Part shown: positions 52,300-60,871 of the stretch, one piece after another | Layout: the number at the start of each line of letters is the position of its first letter | Numbering within the stretch: the first letter of the stretch is position 1 | From: CAZCZZ01 sp964503335 | GTDB taxonomy: Bacteria > Verrucomicrobiota > Kiritimatiellia > CAIVKH01 | Assembly (NCBI GenBank): GCA_964503335.1 | Contig: CAZCZZ010000004.1 | Coordinates: forward strand, 1-64,000 | Reading direction: 5' to 3' | Length of the DNA stretch: 64,000 nt | The notes under the pieces: model-generated | What the model was told of the DNA's origin: nothing | What the model saw: the letters and a program-made list of their open reading frames with translations, nothing else | Database searches by the model: none | Made by a program: the position numbers and the translations under genes

Positions 52300-55200
52300 C
52301 TACTTCACGGGAAGCGTGCCCTCATACCCGAACTGGGTTTGCCAGAAGCCTTCAGTGCTCTTGAATATGTACCAGTTGCCGCCCTTGGGATAGTAGCAGC
52401 CGATATCAGACTTCCCATCGCCGTCATAGTCACCGACCACAGGCGTCGTTCCGGTATAGCCAAATTGCGTGGCCTTAAATCCGTCCGTACTCTGGTACAT
52501 GTACCAGTTCCCGCCTGGCGGGTAGTAGCAGCCGATGTCCGACTTGCCATCGCCGTCGAAGTCACCCACGACGGGTTCGGTGCCAGCGTATCCGAACTGC
52601 TTAGCCGTAAACCCGTCGGTGCTTTGGAATAGGTACCAATTGCCACCGGGGGGATAGTAACAGCCGATATCCGACTTGCCGTCCCCATCAAAGTCACCCA
52701 CGACCGGAATTGTGCCCGCATAGCCAAACTGCGTGGACTTGAAGCCGTCGGTGCTTTGGAACAGGTACCAATTTCCGCCCGGTGGATAGTAGCAGCCGAT
52801 ATCCGATTTGCCGTCCCCGTCGAAATCACCGACGACCGGGATCGTGCCGGCATAGCCAAACTGCGTGGACGTGAAACCGTCCGTGCTCTGGTAAAGGTAC
52901 CAGTTCCCACCGGGAGGGTAATAGCACCCAATATCGCCTTTGCCATCCCCGTCAAAGTCCCCACTTACAGGAAGAGTGCCCTCATATCCGAATGTCGTGT
53001 TCCAGAAACCCTCGCCACTCTTGAACACATACCAATTCCCGCCAAGCGGGTAGTAGCAGGCGATGTCCGACCTACCGTCTCCATCGAAGTCTGCGGTCTT
53101 GGAGTCGTTTATGGCAGACTTTGTGAACACAATATTGGCAACCCGCGCAGCGCTAGACGTGCTTTGTGCCGACAATTCAAAAAGGACACGAGCGACGGAC
53201 CCCTCATGTCCAGAAATGGGCAGCACGATATGCTGGAACTTATCACCGACATAATCGCTGATGCGGCAAAGAAAAATCGTATCGTCTTCAAGTTTGACGC
53301 TAAAAACGTCACCAGTCGTTGCTGAAAGAGCAGTCAATTCAAACTCCAGCTGGCCCGCATCTTTCGGAATCAAGAATTCCCCCACAAGTTGAGCCAAGCT
53401 TGGAGTCTCCGCTCCTGTAGTGGCCATAGTATTTGCAGCCCTTCGCGCCGCTGTAACCGCAATTGGATGGGCTCGCATCTCAAGAGCGAGCATGGTTTGC
53501 CCATTTACATTGACTGGCGGCAATTCAACACCGCCCTGCTTCGGAAGCCAAAGGTACGGGTCGTAGCCGACGCCAACCGCCGTGGGGTAAGGCTTTACAG
53601 GCTTTGCCAGCGGACAGGAAGCTGCTGTGTCGCCCCAGAAGGTTGGAGCAGGTCTATAGTCGAAATTTCCGCTTGGGAATACACACGAGATGAAATCGTC
53701 ATTGTTCGCAAAGCGCAAATACCAATCTACGATTCCCGTATGGTCAACTTCCGGAATTTCATCACCGCCACACGGTGCAGCACCGCTAAGCCTGTCCGAG
53801 AAACGCCACGACTTGCTGTATCCGTATTGCGCATAGAAGTTTTCGACCCAGTTCACAGTGCCGTTGTTGTAAGCATTGATGAGCAGCTGAGGAGAAAACA
53901 TGGCTCGCGTTTCAAATGGAGAGTCAAGGACTGTAACTTGAGAAAACTCGAACTGCGGCAGGCGCGATATCGCCACCGCACCCACAACCGTACCGTGACT
54001 GTGGCCCACAATGTGTATGGGTTTTGAGTAGCTAGCAGGAAAGATCTTCTGAACCCATGTCGCTAGATCGGCACCCGCCGCTTGGGCGTTGCGAAATGAC
54101 TCGTCATCAGACACACCAAGACACCAACTTTGCTTTCCGCCATCTGCCCCGAAATAGGCGCCCGGCCAAGTGTAAAGCAACACGTTGGCACTAACGTTAT
54201 CCGATTGCCACAGCCGATTCGTCAAGACTCGCGCAAGACTGAGAAATGTGTCCGGCGGAAAAGTTGAGTACGTACCGTTTGGCTGCCAACCATGAACCAA
54301 GAGCATCGTTGGTAGATTCGCGGCAAACGTTCCAGATGCGGCGTGATGCAGACCAGAGGAATCGAGACGCCACAGAAAGGCGCCACCTGGATCAGGGATC
54401 GTGTAGCAAACGTCACCTAAATCGTTTTGCACAATGATTTCGATCGGATCGCTTTGCGTGTGCCCATAGTCATTCCACACATCGACATAGTATGTCCCGC
54501 CAGAAACAGGATACTTACCATCGCTTGATGTCAGCGGCGTGATCGGCAAGCTCGCGCTCGTGCCATTGTTCTGCTTCAGTCCGTCTCGATACCACTGGTA
54601 GTCAACGTCTTTGTCGTTGGAAACATATACTGAGAGACTTACTGGTTGTAATGGCACCGCGTTATACACTCGAGATTCGGACTGATTTACGATTACCGGT
54701 TTTTGCGCAGATATGGCCGAAACCTGCAGGGGCTGACTTGCTGCTTTCTTGTCGTCTGTCCGATCTGATTGTCCCGCTTCATTGTTCTCGTCTATTAACG
54801 CGGCAATAAAGTATGTCCCTTGCGACGTTGCTTTGGGAATCGTCACGGCAGCGGCAATCGTCGCAGATTCGCCCATTCCAAGGGGTCCTATTGCGAAATC
54901 GGTTGACGATAAGCGTGTGTCGGAGAGCGTTATGGTATTGTCAGTGCTAAGGAAGATCGCGCCGTGTGTCGCCTTTGTTGCAGCATTGCCAACATTGCGA
55001 ATGGTGGTGCTGACGTTGACGTTGTTGCCAACGACGACTGAGCTGGGCGAAAAGGCGACTGAATCGATCACAAGATTGGCGAACGACGACGCCAGTGTTT
55101 GAAATGTTTGATCCTCCGTAGATGAGGGACCAATAGCATTCTGCGCGACGAGCCGGTAGTGATAGATGGTGTTTGGCTGCAGGGCAGAAATTGGTTGCGA

Positions 55201-56530
55201 TACGGAAACAGGTGCGGTCCCAGCTCCCGCTGTCGACCAGATTATGGAGTTTCCGTAACTCGTCGTCAGACCAAATTCAAAGCGCCAAGTCGTTTGGTAG
55301 CCCCTTGGATTCACTGTGCCGTTTAGTTTGGCCGATGTGGCGGTTTTGTCTGATACAGCCTGGATGGATAGACTCGGTGGCAGCGGAATCCCGCAAATGT
55401 CTGCGGGAATCGCAACGCTGATCGTGGGCGAGTCTTTCGTCCCGCTACTGTTGCTCGCCCTCACGAAGTACTGGTACGTCTGCCCTGCCACCAGTCCCAG
55501 ATTGTTGTAGAACGTTCGCCCTGTCGTCGGGTTTCCGATTGCACTGTTGTTGCGATACACTTGGTAAGAAGTCGCTCCACTCGACGCGCTCCAGTTCAAC
55601 GTCACGGCCGGCGCCGCGGGTGGAGCCGTATCACAAATCGGACTGTTGTTGCTCAGCGTGAAGCTGCCGGGGCCACTGGCACAGATGTTCGCCGGTATGC
55701 TCACACTGATCGTGGGCGAGTCCTTCGTTCCGCTACTGTTGCTCGCCCTCACGAAGTACTGGTACGTCTGCCCTGCCACCAGTCCCAGATTGTTGTAGAA
55801 CGTTCGCCCTGTCGTCGGGTTTCCGATTGCACTGTTGTTGCGATACACTTGGTAAGAAGTCGCTCCACTCGACGCGCTCCAGTTCAACGTCACGGCCGGC
55901 GCCGCGGGTGGGGCGGTATCGCAGATCGGGGCATCGTTACTGAGCGTAAAACTGCCGGGGCCGCTTGGACAAATATCCGCAGGGATCGAGACGCTGATCG
56001 TAGGCGAGTCCTTCGTGCCGCTACTGTTGCTCGCCCTCACGAAGTACTGGTACGTTTGCCCCGCCACCAGTCCCAGATTGTTGTAGAACGTTCGCCCTGT
56101 CGTCGGGTTTCCGATTGNNNNNNNNNNNNNNNNNNNNNNNNNNNNNNNNNNNNNNNNNNNNNNNNNNNNNNNNNNNNNNNNNNNNNNNNNNNNNNNNNNN
56201 NNNNNNNNNNNNNNNNNTGTAGAACGTTCGCCCTGTCGTCGGGTTTCCGATTGCACTGTTGTTGCGATACACCTGGTAAGAAGTCGCTCCGCTCGACGCT
56301 GTCCAGTTCAACGTGACCGCTGGTCCTGCGGGTGGTGCCGTATCGCAGATCGGGGTATTGTTGCTCAATGTGAAACTGCCGGGAACGGCTGCAAAGGCCT
56401 CTGCGCCGAAAAACATCAAAACCAATATGACGGCGACAACCTTTGGTCGAGGTGCGGCCAGCGTCTGTTTAGTGCGTGAAATCGTTAAGATGCGACCGCA
56501 AGCTCGAGCGAAGGAAGGATGAGCACTCAT
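52300..56530 (-). CDS. giant exported protein: FN3 repeats, CARDB, Ig, lipase and FG-GAP-like repeats (interrupted by scaffold gap)
   Basis: One gene split by 100 Ns (56118-56217). Signal peptide near residue 35 (KVVAVILVLMFFGAEAFA). At least four nearly identical 96-aa FN3-like repeats (ending NSSGTKDSPTISVSIPA), then another FN3-like, a CARDB adhesion domain, an Ig-like domain, and an alpha/beta hydrolase with LLVHGWQPNG and HIVGHSHGTVVG (lipase Ser). The C-terminus has six 44-aa FG-GAP/VCBS-like repeats (FDGDGKSDIGCYYPPGGNWY). The ATG at 56530 starts the signal peptide. The two halves are in different frames only because the gap length is nominal. Likely a surface or secreted hydrolase with adhesive modules. 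Confidence 0.8.
52303..53094. repeat. six tandem 132-bp repeats (44 aa) in the FN3-lipase gene
   Basis: Six uninterrupted copies of a 44-codon unit holding D(F/Y)DGDGxxDIxCYYP and GGNWY. The inner copies are almost identical; the two outer copies are more diverged. DxDGDG is a calcium loop of FG-GAP/VCBS blades, and six copies would close a propeller-like domain. Confidence 0.92.
55395..56395. repeat. tandem 288-bp FN3 repeats crossing the scaffold gap
   Basis: The landmark CGTTCGCCCTGTCGTC occurs at 55513, 55801 and 56089, exactly 288 bp apart, and again at 56225 after the Ns. Copies are almost identical, which explains why the assembly broke here. With one unit bridging the gap, the true gap would be 252 bp (plus any multiple of 288), which also restores the reading frame. 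Confidence 0.9.
56118..56217. other. 100-N scaffold gap
   Basis: Exactly 100 N, the customary length for an unknown gap. It lies inside the FN3 tandem repeats, so number of repeats and gene length are uncertain. Confidence 0.98.
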
Positions 56531-56927
56531 GAGCGCAGTCTTCAGAAAGAAAATAGAGAAGGCAATCACCGAATTAGAATCTAATCTCAATACTCCAGCA
56601 CTAGTCAACAGGTCTTTGTTAAGTGACCAATTCTCATCCTCGCACTTCTGCAACTCGGTTCGGTGCGCATGGCGGTGTCGATTATATTGCGGGCAGCACA
56701 CTATAGAATCATTCGAGTCGTGTTCGTGCGCAACCGTTTACAGCCAAGAAGGTTGGGCAGAGGTTTTTCTGTTGCGGTCACGGGCATGCGGTGACTCCCG
56801 GTCCGGCGTCGCGTCGCGGTAGCTCCGCGCTCCACAGCCGGTGTCTGGCGTGAATTGGAGCACGGAGCGACGCGAGGTGTCGGGTCAGAAGGAACGGCCT
56901 GGGGTCAGGCCGTCTCCAGGGGCTGAC
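56531..56927. other. intergenic region with no supported gene, AT-richer with a repeat copy
   Basis: No reading frame with family similarity or ribosome site is seen. 56531-56760 is AT-richer and upstream of the FN3-lipase gene (minus strand), so it probably holds its promoter. 56810-56834 is a copy of the TGGAGCGCGGAGCT repeat (see 39012), and a related inverted phrase (TGGAGCACGGAGC) follows at about 56853. Confidence 0.5.
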
Positions 56928-57265
56928 CTACCCGCGGGCTCTGCATTTGTCCCTCACAATTCTCCGCGTCCGCTTCATCACCTTGGTCAGGGCGACGAGA
57001 TAGGCGTTGAATCCATCGAGGCCCTCCCGCGTGATGTGGATGGTGGTTCGGGGTTTCAGGTTTACGAAGGCTTTGGTCATGTGAATGACGCCGGCTTCTT
57101 GCAGCGCGTAGAGATGTCGGTTCAGTTTCCCGTCGGTCATGGCGGTGAGCGTCTTGACCTGCGTGAAGCTGAGCTGGTCATCGGCGGCGCAAAGGCTCGA
57201 CAGGATCGCGAAGCGGCTTGGCTCGTGGTAGACGCGCTGGTTTCGGTTGTTGTTTCGTTTGTCAT
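56928..57265 (-). pseudogene. winged-helix regulator (HTH_34-like) with broken 5' end
   Basis: The downstream part translates to a typical small winged-helix regulator: VYHEPSRFAILSSLCAADD, then LTAMTDGKLNRHLYALQEAG and TIHITREGLDGF. The conserved frame has no ATG, GTG or TTG before VYHEPSR. An ATG at 57265 with a plausible N-terminus (MTNETTTE) is in another frame and would stop early. So either a frameshift near 57230 (true or assembly error), a rare start, or a pseudogene. Intact homologs act as one-gene repressors or activators. It is followed upstream by a terminator hairpin. Confidence 0.65.
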
Positions 57266-57280
57266 GGTCGTGGGGAAAGA

Positions 57281-57310
57281 GGGGCAGCCCCGACGTCTCG
57301 GGGCTGCCCC
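57281..57310 (-). terminator. strong hairpin after the 226-aa gene
   Basis: GGGGCAGCCCCGA and TCGGGGCTGCCCC form a perfect 13-bp stem with a 4-base loop, 12 bp after the stop at 57322. A short pyrimidine tract (TCTTTCC) follows on the minus strand. This is the clearest intrinsic terminator in the window. Confidence 0.75.
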
Positions 57311-57321
57311 ATCCTTTGGAT

Positions 57322-58002
57322 CTAGCCGAACACCCCGACGCTCACAGCGTCACTCCACTGGCCGATCGTGGAGTCCTTCTTGCGGTAGATGGCCTTGTAC
57401 TTCCAGACCGCGCCTGTTCCCTCGGGCGGGAGCGGGGCGTTGTCCACATAGCGTGTGTCGAGGCTGACCGCGACGGGCGTAAAGGATCCCGTTCCGCGAT
57501 CAGCGTGGATTTCCACGCCTTGCGCGTTCTTCTTGCTCCACGACAGGACCGGGCGGCCGTTGTCGACCTTGATGCCCAGATAAGGCTTCAATTCATCGGT
57601 ATTCGGGACCGATTCCGGCGCCACGATACCGAGGTCTTTGCCCTGTCCCACCGTGTAGCCGGGGTGCGTCTTGATGTGGCTGACGATCTTCGCCACACGC
57701 AAGAACACACCGGCCTCCACACCGAGCGGAGGAGCGTCGATCGTCAACACCGAAGGCACCGGATTGAGGCCCGTGCCGCGATCCGCCTGGGATGCGTACT
57801 CGGTCCACTCCTGCGCCTTCGTCCTGAACTGCACCTTCGCGTCCACCGCATAGGAGAACATCGCGCAATCCGCCTTCAGTTTCTCGATGGTCTCCGCGCT
57901 TACGCCAACCACCGGAGCAATGGGCTCCAGCTTCTTGACGAAGTTGACCAGCCAGGCACGGCGATTCTGAGCGCCGTAGGGTAGGTAGCTTCTAGTAGCC
58001 AT
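57322..58002 (-). CDS. uncharacterised protein, helical N-domain plus FN3-like C-domain
   Basis: 226 aa, no signal peptide. The first 90 residues are helical with WLVNFVKKLEPIAP and a FRTKAQEWTEYA segment. The last 90 form beta strands, with PVLSWSKKNAQGVEIHADRG and AVWKYKAIYRKKDSTIGQWSD, an FN3-like pattern. Similar proteins of unknown function occur in PVC and other environmental genomes in my recollection. It is a single-gene unit with its own terminator. I do not assign a role. Confidence 0.8.
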   Translation of the reverse strand: MATRSYLPYGAQNRRAWLVNFVKKLEPIAPVVGVSAETIEKLKADCAMFSYAVDAKVQFRTKAQEWTEYASQADRGTGLNPVPSVLTIDAPPLGVEAGVFLRVAKIVSHIKTHPGYTVGQGKDLGIVAPESVPNTDELKPYLGIKVDNGRPVLSWSKKNAQGVEIHADRGTGSFTPVAVSLDTRYVDNAPLPPEGTGAVWKYKAIYRKKDSTIGQWSDAVSVGVFG

Positions 58003-58453
58003 ATTTCTTCTCTCGTCTCTTTCTTTGTCTCTGTCACTTTAACGACCCGGTCACCCGGACCTTTGGTCCAGTCGGTTCCGTGTCGTCGCAGTGTTAGACA
58101 CCGGCTTTTTCAGCGCGTTCAACCGGTTTACAAAGTATTTAAAACCACTTTTACATGCAAATGCATTGGGATTCATTCGGCGCAATCTACTGTGTGGTAG
58201 AGCGTTATAGCGGCTACTACCCGAGGGAAGCGCTCTGCGACGCAATGCGGAGCGAAAAATAGTTTCACTTTTTCTGCTACGAATTTCATTCCGATGCGCA
58301 GTCGGCAGAGAATGTTCAGCGGGACTTTCACGCCAGCGTGGAAAGACCAACGCGCGCTGCGGGCGTTACCGGCGGGTCTGCAGGACCTGCACGCAGGTAT
58401 GGCGAGCCCGCAGGGCGTTGAGGTGGTCTCACTCCCCATGCATGTGGAGCCAC
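58003..58453. other. intergenic region, AT-rich block
   Basis: No gene supported. 58120-58200 is AT-rich (runs such as AAGTATTTAAAACC and TTTTACATGCAAATGCATT) in an otherwise GC-rich stretch, upstream of the 226-aa gene and next to the 21-bp array. It may contain the promoter of that gene. Confidence 0.4.
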
Positions 58454-58789
58454 CTCGCTAGCGTGTGGTGACTACTCGCTAGCGTGCGGCGGCTACGCGC
58501 TAGCGTGTAAACGCCGCATGCCTGCGTGTGAGCCCCACTCGCTAGCGTGTGGCGGCTACACGCTAGCGTGTAAACGCTGCACGCCTGCGTGTGAGCCCGA
58601 CTCGCTAGCGTGCGGCGGCTACACGCTAGCGTGTGAACGTTACATGCCAGCGTGTGAGCCCCACTCGCTAGCGCGTGGCGGCTGCACGCTAGCGTGTGAA
58701 CGCTGCAGACCTGCGTGTGAGTCCGACTCGCTAGCGCGTGGCGACTGCACGCTAGCGTGTGAACGCTGCATCCATCAGTGTAAGCCCGG
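58454..58789. repeat. exact 16 x 21-bp tandem array in 63-bp higher-order units
   Basis: 336 bp divide into sixteen 21-bp units with no insertion or deletion. Three types alternate: a (CTCGCTAGCGTG...), b (CACGCTAGCGTGTGAACG..), c (CATGCCTGCGTGTGAGCC..), in the order a, then abc five times. Types a and b carry the palindrome CGCTAGCG. A 21-bp period is two helical turns, so the sites face the same side of the DNA. Both strands are open reading frames because the unit is divisible by three, but neither looks like a protein. Confidence 0.93.
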
Positions 58790-58927
58790 GGCGCTCGCAT
58801 CGCGCTGCCACAGAAGAGACTGGCAGGGAGACACGAAATGGGAGAACCCGAGATTTGAGATTTGAAACTCAGATCGTCGACCGTTGGTCGACGGCTACAG
58901 CACGAAGGCATTCAAACCGGCCCAACC

Positions 58928-60871
58928 TCAAACACCAGCTTCGGGGTGTGGGGCGGCGGCTTGGGGTAGGGCTTCGTGGACGGCGCGGAGGAGGGAGGTT
59001 TCGTCGTAGGGTTTGGCGAGGATGCTGGCGGATTTGGCTTTGAGGAGTGATTCCTGTTCCGAAGTCTCGACCATGCCGGTGGCGATGACGATGCGGGCGC
59101 GTGAATCGAAGGCTTTCATGCGCTCCATGCTTTCCTGGCCGCCCATCACGGGCATGTTGAGGTCCATCAGGACGAGCGCGACGCGGTGCTGGTTCTGCAT
59201 GAAGAGCTGCAGGGCCTGCTCTCCGTTCTCGGCAGTCATCACGTCGTAACCGCGCTTCTTCAGCATGCGTTCGGCGAGGCGGCGCAATGTCGGTTCGTCA
59301 TCCACGACGAGGATTGTCTGCCCCTTGCCGTCGGGCACGACGCCAAGGACCTTCTCCGTCTTTGCGGCGGTGGTCATCTCCGTCGCGGGGAAGAACAGAC
59401 GGAACGTGGTGCCCTTGCCCTCCACGCTGTCGACCGTGATCTGGCCGCTGTGGTTCTTAACAATGTTATAGACGACGGAGAGCCCGAGCCCAGTGCCCTT
59501 GCCCGGTGCTTTCGTGGTGAAGAAGGGCTCGAAGATACGCTTGAGAACCGAGGGGCTCATGCCGCAGCCGGTGTCGGTGACCTCGATGATCACGTGACGG
59601 CCGGTCCGCGCGGACGGGTGGTTGCGGTGCTGCTCGTCGCCAAGCATCGCGGCGCCGATGGTGATGTTCAGCCGGCCGCCCTGCGGCATCGCATGTCCGG
59701 CGTTCACGACAAGGTTCATCAGGATCTGGTCGAATTGCGACGGGTCCAGTTCGGCCACGCAGTTCTCGTCCTTCACGGCCACGTTGATTTCGACGTCCTT
59801 CGGCACAGACCGCTTGAAGAGCTTTTCCAGCTCGCGGATGGCGTTGCCGATGTGGACGGGCTTCTTCTGGCTCTCCACCTTGCGGCTCGCCGCGAGCATC
59901 TGCTTCGTGAGTTCGCGCCCTCGCTGCGTCGTCGCGCGGATTTCCGTCACGCCTTCCTTCATCACTTCGCTCAGGTCCCGCTCCCCGGCCATGAGTTCCG
60001 CGTAGCCGCCGATCGCCTGGAGCAGGTTGTTGAAATCGTGTGCGACGCCGGCGGCGAGCCCGCCCACCGCCTCGAGTTTCTGAGCATGCAGGTAGTCGCG
60101 CTCGAGCGCCTTATGATCGGTCACGTCGCGGGCTACGATGACAAGGCCCTGCATCCCGGCGCCGACGTCCATGATCGGCCATACGGTAACGACGTGGATC
60201 CGGCCCTTCTGGATGCCGTCCGCCAGTTCCTCCACGACGGGGGCGCCGGACCTCTTCGCGCGGTCGGCAGCCGACTCACGTCCCTGCACCACGAGCCCGG
60301 GGAAGACTTGCCGGTAGTCCTGACCGACGATCGCCGACACATCCACACCGCCTGCGTGACCTGCGGCGCGGTTCGCCCGGCGGATGCGCATACCCGTGTC
60401 GAGCAGCAGGATCACGTCCTCGATGGACGCGAACGTCATTTCGAGGTCTTCCTTCGCGCGGGCCAGCTCGGCCTTGCTCTGCTCCAGGTCCTGCGCGGCA
60501 CGCGCGGCGCGGATCATAAAACGAAGGCGGAAGATTTCGTTTACCCAGTTGACGGGCTTCGTCGTGAACTGCGTGGCGCCGACCTGGTACGCGCGTTCGA
60601 TGGAGGCGGCGTCTTCGAGTCCGGTCATCATGAGGATGGGCGTGTCGCGGAATTCCGGCTGCGCGCGCAGCTCGGAGCACACGGTAAAGCCATCCTTGCC
60701 GGGCATCATGACGTCGAGGATCACCGCGACAGGTCTGAGCGCCCGCGCGGTCTCGAGCGCGGCGACGCCGTCCTCGAGTTCCTCCACGGCGAATCCCGCG
60801 GCCTCAAGGTGGGTGCGGGCGATCATGCGCACCGTGATATCGTCGTCGACGATGAGGACGCGTTCGCTCAT
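58928..60871 (-). CDS. hybrid histidine kinase: REC-PAS-HisKA-HATPase-REC
   Basis: 647 aa, soluble. Receiver 1 (about 1-120: VLIVDDDITVR, VILDVMMPGKDG). A coiled linker, PAS (about 150-260), HisKA with GVAHDFNNLLQAIGGY near 275 (phospho-His), ATPase with MNLVVNAGHAMP and GTGLGLSVVYNIVKNHSG, and a C-terminal receiver (about 525-635: ILVVDDEPTLRR, VLMDLNMPVMGG). The ATG overlaps the next gene's stop as ATGA, so it is co-translated after the larger hybrid kinase. A phosphorelay between the two is likely. Confidence 0.93.
   Translation of the reverse strand: MSERVLIVDDDITVRMIARTHLEAAGFAVEELEDGVAALETARALRPVAVILDVMMPGKDGFTVCSELRAQPEFRDTPILMMTGLEDAASIERAYQVGATQFTTKPVNWVNEIFRLRFMIRAARAAQDLEQSKAELARAKEDLEMTFASIEDVILLLDTGMRIRRANRAAGHAGGVDVSAIVGQDYRQVFPGLVVQGRESAADRAKRSGAPVVEELADGIQKGRIHVVTVWPIMDVGAGMQGLVIVARDVTDHKALERDYLHAQKLEAVGGLAAGVAHDFNNLLQAIGGYAELMAGERDLSEVMKEGVTEIRATTQRGRELTKQMLAASRKVESQKKPVHIGNAIRELEKLFKRSVPKDVEINVAVKDENCVAELDPSQFDQILMNLVVNAGHAMPQGGRLNITIGAAMLGDEQHRNHPSARTGRHVIIEVTDTGCGMSPSVLKRIFEPFFTTKAPGKGTGLGLSVVYNIVKNHSGQITVDSVEGKGTTFRLFFPATEMTTAAKTEKVLGVVPDGKGQTILVVDDEPTLRRLAERMLKKRGYDVMTAENGEQALQLFMQNQHRVALVLMDLNMPVMGGQESMERMKAFDSRARIVIATGMVETSEQESLLKAKSASILAKPYDETSLLRAVHEALPQAAAPHPEAGV

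Noticed and set aside
52300..56701. Frameshift in the FN3-lipase gene
   Set aside because: The frame change coincides with the nominal 100-N gap; the 288-bp period predicts the frame is restored with the true gap.
58454..58789. CRISPR array
   Set aside because: Units are contiguous with no unique spacers, and no cas gene is present.
58003..58789. Plasmid-type replication origin (iterons plus AT-rich block)
   Set aside because: No rep gene or DnaA box was recognised; kept only as a possible reading of the array.
58429..58911. Cys/His-rich repeat protein encoded by the 21-bp array (either strand)
   Set aside because: Frames stay open only because the unit is 21 bp; no ribosome site or flanking domain.
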